Source: Microbacterium sp. MAH-37 (GTDB taxonomy: Bacteria > Actinomycetota > Actinomycetes > Actinomycetales > Microbacteriaceae). From it: a stretch of 64,000 nt of DNA. The notes under the pieces are model-generated. The model worked only from the letters and a program-made list of their open reading frames with translations, was not told the DNA's origin and did not search any database. Every line of letters begins with the position of its first letter. Position 1 is the first letter of the stretch. A program made the position numbers and the translations under genes. The stretch lies in the NCBI RefSeq assembly GCF_009758255.1, contig NZ_WSEN01000007.1, positions 79,312 through 143,311 of the forward strand, written 5' to 3'. Positions 34,747-43,164 of the stretch are shown here, piece by piece.

Positions 34747-36702
34747 ATGTGGCGTGTGCGACTGATGAGGGGGAGCGTCATCGGCCTGCTGGCCGCTGCC
34801 GCCGTGCTGACGACGACGATGACCGCGAGCGCTGCGACCGAACGGTCCTGGGCGCAATGGGCGCCGATGGGTGGAACATCCGGGGCGTACACCGGGGAGG
34901 TGTCGATCGCCGAGACGCCGCAGCTCGACGCGACGTATTCGAGCACCTCGAGATCCGGCTCGGTCGGAGTGATCTCTGGAGCCAGCACCTGGCTCTCCGA
35001 AGGCACGCCGGTCGGCGCGGTCTACGGGTCGAGCCGGAACCAGCAGTACCTGAACCTTCGCCCCAAGGCGGACAACGCGTCGTCCCCGTCGATCACGACC
35101 TACGCGTTCGCGCAGGCGACTCCGGCATCCGGCTGGGCATTCACGCTCGGTGACATCGACGCCGACGCCGTGCAGATTCGCGCGATCGGGCCGGACGGCA
35201 CCGCGCTCACCGCGGCGCAGCTCGGTTTCCAGGGCGGCTTCAACTACTGTGCCCCGGGCGTCGCGGGAAAGCCGTCCTGCACGGGCGACGCCGCCGATGT
35301 CCCGACTTGGGACGCGGGAAGCAGCACGCTCACCGGCAATGCTGGCGCCCTGGACACGCAGGGAGCCGCCGCTTGGTTCCAGCCGACCTCGCCGATCTCC
35401 TCGCTGACCTTTACGTTCACCCGCCGTGCGGGCTTCCCCGTGTACCAGACCTGGTTCTCCGCGATCACCCGCGGCGTGACGGGAGTCGTCCAGGACACGA
35501 CCGCCGGCGCCCCGATCGGTGGTGTGCCGGTGCGCCTCACCGACGCGAGCGGTGCCGTGATCGGCGAGACCGTCACGGCCGCGGACGGCACCTATTCGTT
35601 CCCGAGCGCGGTGGCGACCGACGGGTACACCGTCGACATCGTGCCGCCCGCGGGGAAGACCAGCGATGAGTCCAGCCGCCCTGTCGACCTGACAGATCAG
35701 GACGGCGTGGCCGATTTCTCGGTGCGCGACATCGTGCCGGTCGCCGTGTCCGGCACGGTCCGGGATGCGAACGGAGACCCGATCGCGGGAGCCGTCATCA
35801 CCCTCGACGACGGGACCACGGTGCGGACGAAGCCGGACGGCACGTACCTCATCGACACGGTCCCGGTCGGCGAGCACACCCTCACCGTGGCCGCGCCGGA
35901 TGGCTACACGGTGATCTCCTCGCCGGCCCCGTTCACGGTCCCCGAGAACTCCGAGACCCCGATCACGGACCAGGACTTCGTGCTCCAGGAGCTTCCGGCG
36001 CTGTCCGGGACCGTGACCGCTGCCGGCACGGGAGTGGGGGGTGTGGTGGTCACCGCGGAGGGGCCCGGCGGCACGGAGCACGCCGTCACCGCCGCGGACG
36101 GCAGCTATTCGTTCCCGGGACTCACGGCGGGCGACTACACGGTGCGCGTTGAGACCCCGAACGGTTATGTCGCCTCGGGTCCCGCCGCCCGGGAGGAGGC
36201 CGTCGACGCGGCCGACGTGACCGGCGTCGACTTCGCTCTGGCTCGTCTGGGATCGGTCTCGGGCATCGTCACCACCACGGACGGAGACGCTCAGCCCGGG
36301 GTGACGCTGCGGATCACCGGCCCCCAGGGCACGGTGACGACGATCACGGAGGCCGACGGAGGCTACGGCCTGGGCGACCTCCCGCCCGGGGAATACGAGA
36401 TCGAGATCGTGCTGCCCGACGGATTCGCTTCAGCATCCCCGACGTCGCGCACGATCACGATCACGGATGCCGGTGAACTGATCGAGGGGCAGGACTTCGT
36501 CCTCACCCCTGCGGTGGTCACCCCGACCCCCACCCCGGATCCGAGCGGATCGACGGAGCCGACCCCCGCGGCGCCGTCCGACGCCTCCGACGACGGTCTG
36601 GCGACGACGGGCGTGGACCCCTGGCCGGCGGTCGGCACCGGGGCCGCGTTGCTCGCGCTCGGTGCGATCACGCTGATGGCGACACGTCGTCGCCGGGCCT
36701 GA
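34747..36702 (+). CDS. Sortase-anchored surface protein with Cna-B/carboxypeptidase-regulatory-like repeats
   Basis: 651 aa. A signal peptide (basic start, hydrophobic core, cleavage near ASA-AT, residue ~30) is followed by a ~215-residue lectin-like or adhesive domain. Four beta-sandwich repeats come next, each with a G-T-V/V-T-G opening and a DG-x-Y-x-F/I/L motif (near 35590, 35840, 36100, 36360). A Thr/Pro spacer, LATTG at 618-622, a hydrophobic segment and RRRRA complete the cell-wall sorting signal. LAxTG is the class E sortase variant of LPxTG. A probable adhesin or scaffold. An ATG at 34765 is an alternative start. Confidence 0.85.
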   Translation: MWRVRLMRGSVIGLLAAAAVLTTTMTASAATERSWAQWAPMGGTSGAYTGEVSIAETPQLDATYSSTSRSGSVGVISGASTWLSEGTPVGAVYGSSRNQQYLNLRPKADNASSPSITTYAFAQATPASGWAFTLGDIDADAVQIRAIGPDGTALTAAQLGFQGGFNYCAPGVAGKPSCTGDAADVPTWDAGSSTLTGNAGALDTQGAAAWFQPTSPISSLTFTFTRRAGFPVYQTWFSAITRGVTGVVQDTTAGAPIGGVPVRLTDASGAVIGETVTAADGTYSFPSAVATDGYTVDIVPPAGKTSDESSRPVDLTDQDGVADFSVRDIVPVAVSGTVRDANGDPIAGAVITLDDGTTVRTKPDGTYLIDTVPVGEHTLTVAAPDGYTVISSPAPFTVPENSETPITDQDFVLQELPALSGTVTAAGTGVGGVVVTAEGPGGTEHAVTAADGSYSFPGLTAGDYTVRVETPNGYVASGPAAREEAVDAADVTGVDFALARLGSVSGIVTTTDGDAQPGVTLRITGPQGTVTTITEADGGYGLGDLPPGEYEIEIVLPDGFASASPTSRTITITDAGELIEGQDFVLTPAVVTPTPTPDPSGSTEPTPAAPSDASDDGLATTGVDPWPAVGTGAALLALGAITLMATRRRRA

Positions 36703-36755
36703 GCCATGCGCGGCGTCGGTGCCGGCGTGGAATGGCGCGGGCGCCGCATCCGTTG

Positions 36756-36761
36756 TAGTCT
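36756..36761 (+). promoter_or_regulatory. Possible -10 element of ssrA
   Basis: TAGTCT about 75 bases before mature tmRNA. The intervening leader has a CCTTC-GCAA-GAAGG hairpin with a GNRA loop (36817-36830), likely removed in processing. Confidence 0.4.
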
Positions 36762-36835
36762 GTAGAGCTCGGCTGCGATGCATCCGAGGTGGTAAATCAA
36801 CAGTGCGACAGCGGCTCCTTCGCAAGAAGGTCCAC

Positions 36836-37202
36836 GGGGCTGATCGGTTTCGACGGCGCCTGTGAATCCACGAGAAGCGGGCCGAGGATGCAGGGTTATC
36901 TCGTGAACGCTCCCTGCAAAACAATAAGTGCCGATGCAAAGCGCACTGACTTCGCCCTCGCTGCGTAAGCGAGCCCGATAGTCCGTCAGGCCGTATGTGA
37001 TTCCGATACGGATCCTGGCGTCATCTAGGAATCTTGCTGTGTGACGGCGTCTGGACGTCACACGGGACTCTTCCCAGGCTGGGCTTGTCGACTTAGGTGT
37101 CTGTGACAAAGGTCGGAGCCGAGTAGAACGTCTGCACAGACTGCGCCCGGAGAAGGCGTGGAGACTCAGCGTCGGACGGGGGTTCGATTCCCCCCAGCTC
37201 CA
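36836..37202 (+). ncRNA. ssrA: Transfer-messenger RNA (tmRNA)
   Basis: The tRNA-like ends pair: GGGGCTG at the 5' end with CAGCTCC at the 3' end. A T-arm GGTTCGATTCC precedes the 3' end. CCA is not encoded. The tag reading frame runs 36930-36968 and encodes ADAKRTDFALAA followed by TAA, an actinobacterial-type tag. It rescues ribosomes stalled on broken mRNAs and marks products for proteolysis. Confidence 0.95.
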
Positions 37203-37222
37203 CAGAACCGCTGTCGCACATC

Positions 37223-37267
37223 AAGAGGCCCGCCTTGCTGGTGAACACCGGGAAGGCGGGCCTTCTT
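37223..37267 (+). terminator. Terminator of ssrA
   Basis: AAGAGGCCCGCCTT (37223-37236) pairs, with one bulged base, with AAGGCGGGCCTTCTT (37253-37267). It begins 20 bases after the tmRNA end. Confidence 0.8.
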
Positions 37268-37283
37268 GTGCAACCATCGACGC

Positions 37284-37409
37284 ATGGACATCACGGATGA
37301 TTCTCCGCAGGTGGGGCCGGCCGACGTCGACGAGGACGCGCTCGGAGACTTCGTCGCCCTCGCCGGCGAGTCGGGCTCCACCGACGAGCTGCGGACGAAG
37401 CCGGAATAG
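37284..37409 (+). CDS. Possible 41-aa acidic peptide
   Basis: ATG to TAG, 41 codons, strongly acidic (DVDEDALGDF). There is no ribosome site and no clear leaderless promoter. It lies between the ssrA terminator and the next gene, and its TAG stop forms part of that gene's -10. Not recognised as a family; it may be non-coding. Confidence 0.25.
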   Translation: MDITDDSPQVGPADVDEDALGDFVALAGESGSTDELRTKPE

Positions 37410-37412
37410 GCT
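37407..37412 (+). promoter_or_regulatory. -10 element of the GyrA-like small gene (leaderless)
   Basis: TAGGCT, seven bases, then ATG at 37420. Confidence 0.5.
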
Positions 37413-37419
37413 GGCGCTC

Positions 37420-37689
37420 ATGTCCGACCTGCAGGTTCTGAGAGCGCGTCACGACGTGATCGCAGCTCTTCTTGTGGCCGCTGAGAATGCTGAGCACGTG
37501 ATGCGGATCTGTTCATCTGCAGCACCCGATGCTGCGGATGAGCTGGTGCGGACGTTCGGCGTCAGCGATCTTCAGGCACAGGCAATCCTGGAGATGCAGC
37601 TTCGGCGATTCGCTCCTGAAGCCGCCGCCGCCATGCGAGCCGAACTGGTCGAGGTCAGCCGCCGCATCAGTGAGATCGAAGCGCGCTAG
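37420..37689 (+). CDS. Free-standing GyrA/ParC-like helical hairpin protein
   Basis: 89 aa. The whole protein resembles the coiled-coil hairpin region of type II topoisomerase A subunits. VRTFGVSDLQAQAILEMQLRRF corresponds to the conserved LSxxQAQxILDMxLRRL segment of GyrA. A second helix ends SRRISEIEAR. It has no catalytic Tyr, no tower domain and no DNA-gate winged helix, so it cannot be a topoisomerase alone. It may be a degenerate gyrA/parC fragment kept as a gene, or a small modulator. A good leaderless promoter suggests expression. Confidence 0.65.
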   Translation: MSDLQVLRARHDVIAALLVAAENAEHVMRICSSAAPDAADELVRTFGVSDLQAQAILEMQLRRFAPEAAAAMRAELVEVSRRISEIEAR

Positions 37690-37713
37690 CCGCAGCACGC
37701 TCGGACCGTCTCC

Positions 37714-38622
37714 TCAGGAGGAGGGCTTCTCCATCTCCGCGAGTGCGCCGGTCAGCCGGGCGCGCGCATCCGGATCTGCCGACGGGACGCGCTCGGAGAT
37801 CATCCCGATGATCTCGGATGCCGCCTGCGGCGAGACAGCGAGGCTTACGAGCAGTTCGATCGCCTCGACGTCGTCGACGCCCTGCACGATCAGGTCGACG
37901 AGCGCGGGTACCGCGTCCAGATCTCCGCGGCGGCCGCGGATCAGTGCGGCGCGAGCGCGGACGACAGTGTCGGAGTCGGCGAGTGCTCCGGCGAGTGCGG
38001 CGAGCGCCCGGGCGCTGCCGATCTTCTCCAGGGTCACAGCGGCCTTCCGGCGCTGTGCGACGTCCGGAGACTCCAGCGACGCCTTGAGCAGCGGGACGGC
38101 GCGATCGCCGATCCGAGCGAGTGCCCAGTCCAGCGCCCCCGCAGCGTTCGGGTCGCTGTCGACTGGCGGCGCCGGCTCGACTCCCGCGGCATCGTCCGCG
38201 GGAGCGCGCGCCGCGGCCTGTCGGCGGGCGGGCGGCTCGGCGGACTCCACCCCGTGCATCAGGCCGACGATGTGCAGGGCCGCGGCCCCTTGCGCGGTTT
38301 CGCCGCTGCGGAATCGCTCCAGGCGACGGACCAGTTGCTGCTCCCGCGCCATGCGCTCGGCCGTGTCGATGAGAAGGCGGTCGACGACCGCAGCGGGGGA
38401 GAAGTCGGGTGAATCGAGCACGTCGGCGACCTCGGGGAGGCCCAGTCCGGATGAGCGCAGCGCCTCGACGTGGAACAGTCTCTGAACATCGGCGTCGGTG
38501 TACCGCCGATATCCACCGGCGGTGCGCTCGCTCGGGGACACCAGTCCGATGCTGTCGTAGTGGCGCAGCATCCGCGTACTGATGCCGGTCTGCGCCGCGA
38601 CTTCGCCGATGAGCATCTCCAC
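37714..38622 (-). CDS. MerR-family regulator fused to HEAT repeats
   Basis: 302 aa. The N-terminal MerR wHTH (IGEVAAQTGISTRMLRHYDSIGLVSPSERT..GYRRYTDADV) is followed by a helical dimerisation region (about 70-115) and a polar linker. A C-terminal ~170 residues of HEAT/PBS-lyase-like repeats follow (ALARIGDRAVPLLKASLESPDVAQRRKAA). MerR C-termini usually bind ligands; a HEAT array suggests a protein partner or large ligand. The start is GTG 38622 or ATG 38616. A palindromic site with an embedded TTGACA lies just upstream, hinting at autoregulation. Confidence 0.85.
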   Translation of the reverse strand: MEMLIGEVAAQTGISTRMLRHYDSIGLVSPSERTAGGYRRYTDADVQRLFHVEALRSSGLGLPEVADVLDSPDFSPAAVVDRLLIDTAERMAREQQLVRRLERFRSGETAQGAAALHIVGLMHGVESAEPPARRQAAARAPADDAAGVEPAPPVDSDPNAAGALDWALARIGDRAVPLLKASLESPDVAQRRKAAVTLEKIGSARALAALAGALADSDTVVRARAALIRGRRGDLDAVPALVDLIVQGVDDVEAIELLVSLAVSPQAASEIIGMISERVPSADPDARARLTGALAEMEKPSS

Positions 38623-38637
38623 ATTCCACCGCTGAGA

Positions 38638-38652
38638 TTGTCACGGTGTCAA
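38638..38652 (-). promoter_or_regulatory. Near-palindrome with -35 TTGACA, candidate MerR operator
   Basis: TTGTCACGGTGTCAA (plus strand) is a palindrome with one mismatch per arm. On the minus strand it begins with a -35-like TTGACA directed at the MerR gene. It also lies 60 bp upstream of the divergent flavoenzyme gene, so both could be controlled. Confidence 0.5.
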
Positions 38653-38711
38653 GGTCATGTCCGTGTCCCGGCCGGCGGAATATATGCGGATGCATAGAGG
38701 TTGGGGCTGAC

Positions 38712-39734
38712 GTGAGCGATATCGAGTTCGGGCTGGACACGTTCGGGGGAGTCACCAAGGACGCCAAGGGGCAGAGCCTGCCGCATCCGCAGGTGATCCG
38801 GGATCTGATCGACGATGCGGTCGTCGCCGACCAGGCAGGACTGGACTTCTTCGGCGTCGGCGAGCACCACCGCCCCGACTTCGCGGTGTCGAGCCCGGAG
38901 ATGGTGCTCTCGGCCATCGCCGCGAAAACCGAGCGGATCCGCCTCGGATCCGCGGTCACCGTCTTGAGCTCGGACGACCCCGTGCGCGTCTTCGAGCGTT
39001 TCGCGACGCTCGACGCCGTCTCGAACGGGCGTGCCGAGATCGTCGCGGGGCGCGGCTCCTTCATCGAGTCCTTCCCGCTCTTCGGCTACGACCTGCAGGA
39101 CTATGAGGTGCTGTTCGAGGAGAAGCTCGACCTGCTCGCGGCGCTGCTCAAGGAGGAGCCCGTGACCTGGCAGGGGTCGACGCGCGCTTCGCTGACCGAC
39201 CAGCGCGTCTTCCCGACCACAGAGCGCGGTCTGCGGGCCTGGGTGGGCGTCGGAGGCAGCCCGGACTCCGTGGTGCGCACGGCGCGGCACGGCCTCGGCC
39301 TCTTCCTCGCGATCATCGGCGGCCCCGCCGCGCGGTTCGCACCGTACATCGACCTGTTCGAGCGCGCGCAGGACCAGTTCGGTGTGGAGCGCCAGCCCGT
39401 CGCGGTGCACTCGCCCGGCCTCGTCGCCGAGACCGACGAGAAGGCCCACGCCCTCGTGCGTGACGGCTGGTTCGCGATGCGTACCCGGATGGGCCAGGAG
39501 CGCGGCTGGCCGCCGCCCGCAGTCGGCGACTTCGAGCGTGAGATCGAATCCGGCGCGCTGTACGTCGGGTCGCCTGAGACGGTCGCCCGCAAGATCGCCG
39601 CGACGCTGCAGATGCTGAAGGTCGACCGCTTCGACTTCAAGTACGACCAGCCCGTGCAGCACGCCGCTCACCAGCGCTCGATCGAGCTCTACGGTGAGAA
39701 GGTCGTGCCCATGGTGAAGGACATGATCGCCTGA
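38712..39734 (+). CDS. LLM-class flavin-dependent oxidoreductase
   Basis: 340 aa, luciferase-like (F420/FMN) fold. DFFGVGEHHRPDFAVSSPEMVLSAIAA and RIRLGSAVTVLSSDDPVRVFE are the family's alkanal-monooxygenase-type landmarks. GRAEIVAGRGSF is the cofactor loop. The substrate is unknown. The start is GTG 38712, where homology begins. It is divergent from the MerR-HEAT gene, from which it may take regulation. Confidence 0.9.
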   Translation: MSDIEFGLDTFGGVTKDAKGQSLPHPQVIRDLIDDAVVADQAGLDFFGVGEHHRPDFAVSSPEMVLSAIAAKTERIRLGSAVTVLSSDDPVRVFERFATLDAVSNGRAEIVAGRGSFIESFPLFGYDLQDYEVLFEEKLDLLAALLKEEPVTWQGSTRASLTDQRVFPTTERGLRAWVGVGGSPDSVVRTARHGLGLFLAIIGGPAARFAPYIDLFERAQDQFGVERQPVAVHSPGLVAETDEKAHALVRDGWFAMRTRMGQERGWPPPAVGDFEREIESGALYVGSPETVARKIAATLQMLKVDRFDFKYDQPVQHAAHQRSIELYGEKVVPMVKDMIA

Positions 39735-39740
39735 GCGCGT

Positions 39741-41786
39741 TCATTCCGTCGGCGGCCACTCCTTCGCCACGAGGGTGAGCACGTCGTAGGTCGCGACCGG
39801 CTCGTCGTTCTGGTTGACGACGACGGCATCCCAGCGCACCTCGCCGTAGTCGGCCGAGCTGCGCGGAGTGAGCTGCTTCACCGTCAGCGTCACCCGGATG
39901 GTGTCGTCGGCCTTGACCGGAGTGAGGAAACGCAGCCCGTCCACGCCGAAGTTCGCGAGCACGGGGCCCGGATCCGGGTCGACGAACAGGCCCGCTGCCA
40001 GCGAGACCACCAGGTAGCCGTGCGCGACGATCCCGCCGAACAGCGGGTTGTTCGCCGCCGCCTCCGGGTCGGTGTGCGCGTAGAACCGGTCGCCGGTGAA
40101 GTCGGCGAAGTGGTCGATGTCGGCCAGCGTCACCGTGCGCGGCGCCGAGACGATGCTGTCGCCGATGCGCAGGTCGCGCAGGCTCTTGCGGAACGGATGC
40201 ACGGCCTCCACGGTGCGCACCGAACCGGTCGTCCAGCGGCCGGTGATCGCGGTCATCATGTCGGGGGAGGCCTGCACGGCCGTGCGCTGCATGTGGTGCA
40301 GCACCCCGCGGATGCCGCCGAGTTCCTCGCCGCCGCCGGCGCGACCCGGGCCCCCGTGCACGAGCATCGGCAGCGGACTGCCGTGCCCGGTCGACTCGGC
40401 GGCGTCGTCGCGGTCGAGCACCAGCACCCGGCCGTGCCAGGGCGCGAGCCCCAGCACGATCTCGCGCGCGAACGCCGGATCGTGGGTGACGACGGATGCC
40501 ACCAGGCTGCCGCGTCCGCGCGCGGTCAGCGCGATCGCCTCGTCCACCGTCCGGTAGGTGATGACGGTGCTGACCGGTCCGAAGGGCTCGACGTCGTGCG
40601 GCTCCTCCGCGCCCTCGTGGGCGCGGAGCAGGATCGGGGAGAGGAATGCCCCGGCCGCGGCATCCGCTCCGACCACCTCGACGCTGTCGGGGTCGCCGAA
40701 CACCAGGTCGGAGCTGCGCCGCAGGGTCGCGACGGCCCGACGCACCTCCTCGCGCTGACCGATGCTGGCGAGCGCGCCCATGCGCACCCGCTCGTCGGTC
40801 GGATCGCCGACCACTGTGCGCGCCAGCCGACCCGACACCGCCGCGATCACGGCATCCGCCATCGCCTCCGGCACGATCGCCCGGCGGATGGCCGTGCACT
40901 TCTGGCCCGCCTTGACCGTCATCTCGGCGACGACGCCCTTGACGAACAGGTCGAACTCCGGGTCGTCGACGGTCACATCCCTGCCCAGCACGGAGGCGTT
41001 CAGCGAGTCCGCCTCGACCTGCAGCCGCACGCCGCGCTCCTGCACGGCGGGGTCGCGTCGCAGCAGGTCGGCCGTCGCTGCGGAGCCGGTGAACGAGACC
41101 GAGTCCTGTGCGTCGAGCATCGCGAGCAGGTCGCCGACGCCGCCGGAGATCAACTGCAGCGCGCCCTCCGGCAGGATGTCGGACTCGACGATCCTGCGCA
41201 CGACGGCCTCGGTGAGGTAAGCGGTCTGGCTGGCCGGCTTCACGATCGTGGGGAGCCCGGCGAGGAAGGCGGGGGCGAGCTTCTCGAGCATGCCCCAGAC
41301 CGGGAAGTTGAAGGCGTTGATCTGCACCGCCACGCCGGGCCGCGACGTGTAGACGTGCTGGCCGAGGAACGTGCCGCCCCTGCCGAGCTGCTCTACCGAG
41401 CCGTCCAGGTACACGATGTCGTTCGGCAGCTCGCGCTTGCCCTTGCTCGCGTAGGAGAACATGGTGCCGATGCCGCCGTCGATGTCGACCGCCGAATCGC
41501 GCTTCGTCGCTCCGGTGCGTGCGGAGAGTGCGTAGAACTCGTCCTTGTGCTGCCCGAGCATCAGTGCGAGCTCCTTGAGCATGCTCGCCCGCTCGTGGAA
41601 GGTCAGGGGACGGATCGCCGGACCGCCGACGCGCCGTGCGTAGTCGACCATGGCAGCGGTGTCGAGGCCTGCGCTCGAGATGCGGGCGATCTCGTTGCCG
41701 GTGGCCGCATCGAGAAGGGGCGTGCCCTCGTCGTCCGCGCGGAACCAGTTGCCGGCGGCGTAGCTCTCCAGAAGTGGGCTGGTCAC
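39741..41786 (-). CDS. paaZ: Bifunctional ring-opening protein PaaZ (aldehyde dehydrogenase/oxepin-CoA hydrolase)
   Basis: 681 aa. An N-terminal aldehyde dehydrogenase (~1-520) has the catalytic Cys in KAGQKCTAIRRA and a Glu in LQVEADSLN. A C-terminal MaoC-like hydratase (~535-680) has DRFYAHTDPEAA and GIVAHGYLVVSLAAG. It opens oxepin-CoA and oxidises the resulting aldehyde to 3-oxo-5,6-dehydrosuberyl-CoA. It starts at GTG and is divergent from paaA. A promoter with an operator in its spacer lies at 41852-41880. Confidence 0.95.
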   Translation of the reverse strand: MTSPLLESYAAGNWFRADDEGTPLLDAATGNEIARISSAGLDTAAMVDYARRVGGPAIRPLTFHERASMLKELALMLGQHKDEFYALSARTGATKRDSAVDIDGGIGTMFSYASKGKRELPNDIVYLDGSVEQLGRGGTFLGQHVYTSRPGVAVQINAFNFPVWGMLEKLAPAFLAGLPTIVKPASQTAYLTEAVVRRIVESDILPEGALQLISGGVGDLLAMLDAQDSVSFTGSAATADLLRRDPAVQERGVRLQVEADSLNASVLGRDVTVDDPEFDLFVKGVVAEMTVKAGQKCTAIRRAIVPEAMADAVIAAVSGRLARTVVGDPTDERVRMGALASIGQREEVRRAVATLRRSSDLVFGDPDSVEVVGADAAAGAFLSPILLRAHEGAEEPHDVEPFGPVSTVITYRTVDEAIALTARGRGSLVASVVTHDPAFAREIVLGLAPWHGRVLVLDRDDAAESTGHGSPLPMLVHGGPGRAGGGEELGGIRGVLHHMQRTAVQASPDMMTAITGRWTTGSVRTVEAVHPFRKSLRDLRIGDSIVSAPRTVTLADIDHFADFTGDRFYAHTDPEAAANNPLFGGIVAHGYLVVSLAAGLFVDPDPGPVLANFGVDGLRFLTPVKADDTIRVTLTVKQLTPRSSADYGEVRWDAVVVNQNDEPVATYDVLTLVAKEWPPTE

Positions 41787-41851
41787 TGGGGCATCCCTTC
41801 ACTCGTCATCGAGGGCGCGGGGCGGCATTGCGCGACTCGCATCCGTGTGTC

Positions 41852-41880
41852 AGAGTAGTACAGAACGGTCGGTCAGTAAA
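41852..41880 (-). promoter_or_regulatory. paaZ promoter with -35 TTTACT, 17-bp spacer, -10 TACTCT
   Basis: On the minus strand TTTACT (41880-41875) and TACTCT (41857-41852) are separated by exactly 17 bp. Confidence 0.6.
41859..41878. promoter_or_regulatory. Candidate PaaR (TetR) operator between paaZ and paaA
   Basis: TACAGAACGGTCGGTCAGTA is a 20-bp imperfect palindrome, seven of ten positions symmetric. It occupies the spacer of the paaZ promoter and sits 32 bp before paaA. The TGACCGACCG half resembles operators of TetR-type paa repressors. The probable repressor gene closes the cluster at 49655. Confidence 0.55.
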
Positions 41881-41910
41881 TAGGGCCGGATGCTCCGACG
41901 GAGGTGCAGC

Positions 41911-42849
41911 ATGAAGGTCGAGGACGACCTGGAGCTCGAACGGCGCTTCGAGGAGATCGTCGCGCGGCGCGATCGCATCGAGCCGCGCGACTGGATGCCG
42001 GAGGCGTACCGCAAGACGGTGATCCGCCAGGTGGCTCAGCACGCGCACTCCGAGATCATCGGCATGCAGCCCGAGGGCAATTGGATCGGCCGGGCACCCT
42101 CGCTGCGACGCAAGGCGATCCTGCTCGCCAAGGTGCAGGACGAGGCAGGGCATGGGCTGTACCTGTACTCCGCGACCGAGACGCTGGGCGTCTCGCGGGA
42201 CGAGCTCACCGAGAACCTCATCTCCGGCCGGCAGAAGTACTCGTCGATCTTCAACTACCCGACTCTGTCGTACACCGATGTCGGCACGATCGGCTGGCTG
42301 GTCGACGGCGCCGCCATCTGCAACCAGGTGCCGCTGTGCCGGACCTCCTTCGGTCCCTACGGGCGCGCGATGATCCGGATCTGCAAGGAGGAGTCGTTCC
42401 ACCAGCGGCAGGGCTACGAGCTGCTCATGACGATGATGCGCGGCACCGACGCCCAGCGCGAGATGGTGCAGGAATCCGTGAACAGGTTCTGGTGGCCGTC
42501 CCTGATGATGTTCGGCCCGCCGGACGACTCCTCACCGAACACCGCCCAGTCGATGGCCTGGGGCATCAAGACGCACACCAACGACGAACTGCGGCAGAAG
42601 TTCGTCGACATGACGGTGCCGCAGGCCGAGGCGCTCGGCGTCACCCTCCCCGATCCCGATCTCGTGTGGAACGAGGAGCGGGGCCACTACGACTTCGGCA
42701 CGCCGGACTGGGACGAGTTCTGGGCGGTCGTCGGCGGGAACGGCCCGTGCAACACGCAGCGCATCGCCTGGCGGCGAAAGGCGTGGGAGGAAGGTGCCTG
42801 GGTACGTGAGGCGGCCATGGCATACGCGGCGAAGGAGGACGCGGCATGA
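41911..42849 (+). CDS. paaA: 1,2-phenylacetyl-CoA epoxidase, catalytic subunit PaaA
   Basis: 312 aa. Di-iron ferritin-like subunit that epoxidises the ring of phenylacetyl-CoA. Iron ligands are seen in [14 protein letters not shown] and [15 protein letters not shown] (E-x-x-H pairs). The start ATG 41911 has GGAGG eight bases upstream. First gene of the plus-strand paa operon; its stop overlaps paaB by four bases. Confidence 0.97.
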   Translation: MKVEDDLELERRFEEIVARRDRIEPRDWMPEAYRKTVIRQVAQHAHSEIIGMQPEGNWIGRAPSLRRKAILLAKVQDEAGHGLYLYSATETLGVSRDELTENLISGRQKYSSIFNYPTLSYTDVGTIGWLVDGAAICNQVPLCRTSFGPYGRAMIRICKEESFHQRQGYELLMTMMRGTDAQREMVQESVNRFWWPSLMMFGPPDDSSPNTAQSMAWGIKTHTNDELRQKFVDMTVPQAEALGVTLPDPDLVWNEERGHYDFGTPDWDEFWAVVGGNGPCNTQRIAWRRKAWEEGAWVREAAMAYAAKEDAA

Positions 42850-43154
42850 GCGAGGTCGAGGCCCAGGGCGTAAAGGCGGAGTGGCCGCTCTACGAGGTGT
42901 TCGTGCGCGGTAAGCGCGGGCTGAACCACGTCCACGTCGGTTCGCTGCATGCGGCCGACGACCAGATGGCGCTGCGGCACGCCCGCGACGTGTATACGCG
43001 CCGCAACGAGGGCGTGAGCATCTGGGTGGTGCGCTCCGACGAGATCTCCGCGTCGAGCCCGGACGAGAAGGATCCGATGTTCGCCCCCGCGGGCGACAAG
43101 GTGTACCGGCATCCGACGTTCTACGTGATCCCCGACGACGTGCCACACATGTGA
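42846..43154 (+). CDS. paaB: 1,2-phenylacetyl-CoA epoxidase subunit PaaB
   Basis: 102 aa. [41 protein letters not shown] is the diagnostic N-terminal region. It is a small structural subunit that bridges PaaA-PaaC heterodimers. ATGA overlap with paaA. Confidence 0.96.
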   Translation: MSEVEAQGVKAEWPLYEVFVRGKRGLNHVHVGSLHAADDQMALRHARDVYTRRNEGVSIWVVRSDEISASSPDEKDPMFAPAGDKVYRHPTFYVIPDDVPHM

Positions 43155-43164
43155 GGTGACGACG

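Noticed and set aside
34009..36081. 690-codon minus-strand frame opposite the surface protein
   Set aside because: Only its last ~25 codons are real (the SIMPL C-terminus after the frameshift); the rest is antisense shadow.
39637..41802. 721-codon alternative frame over paaZ
   Set aside because: Arg/Gly-rich shadow of the paaZ frame, which has all catalytic motifs.
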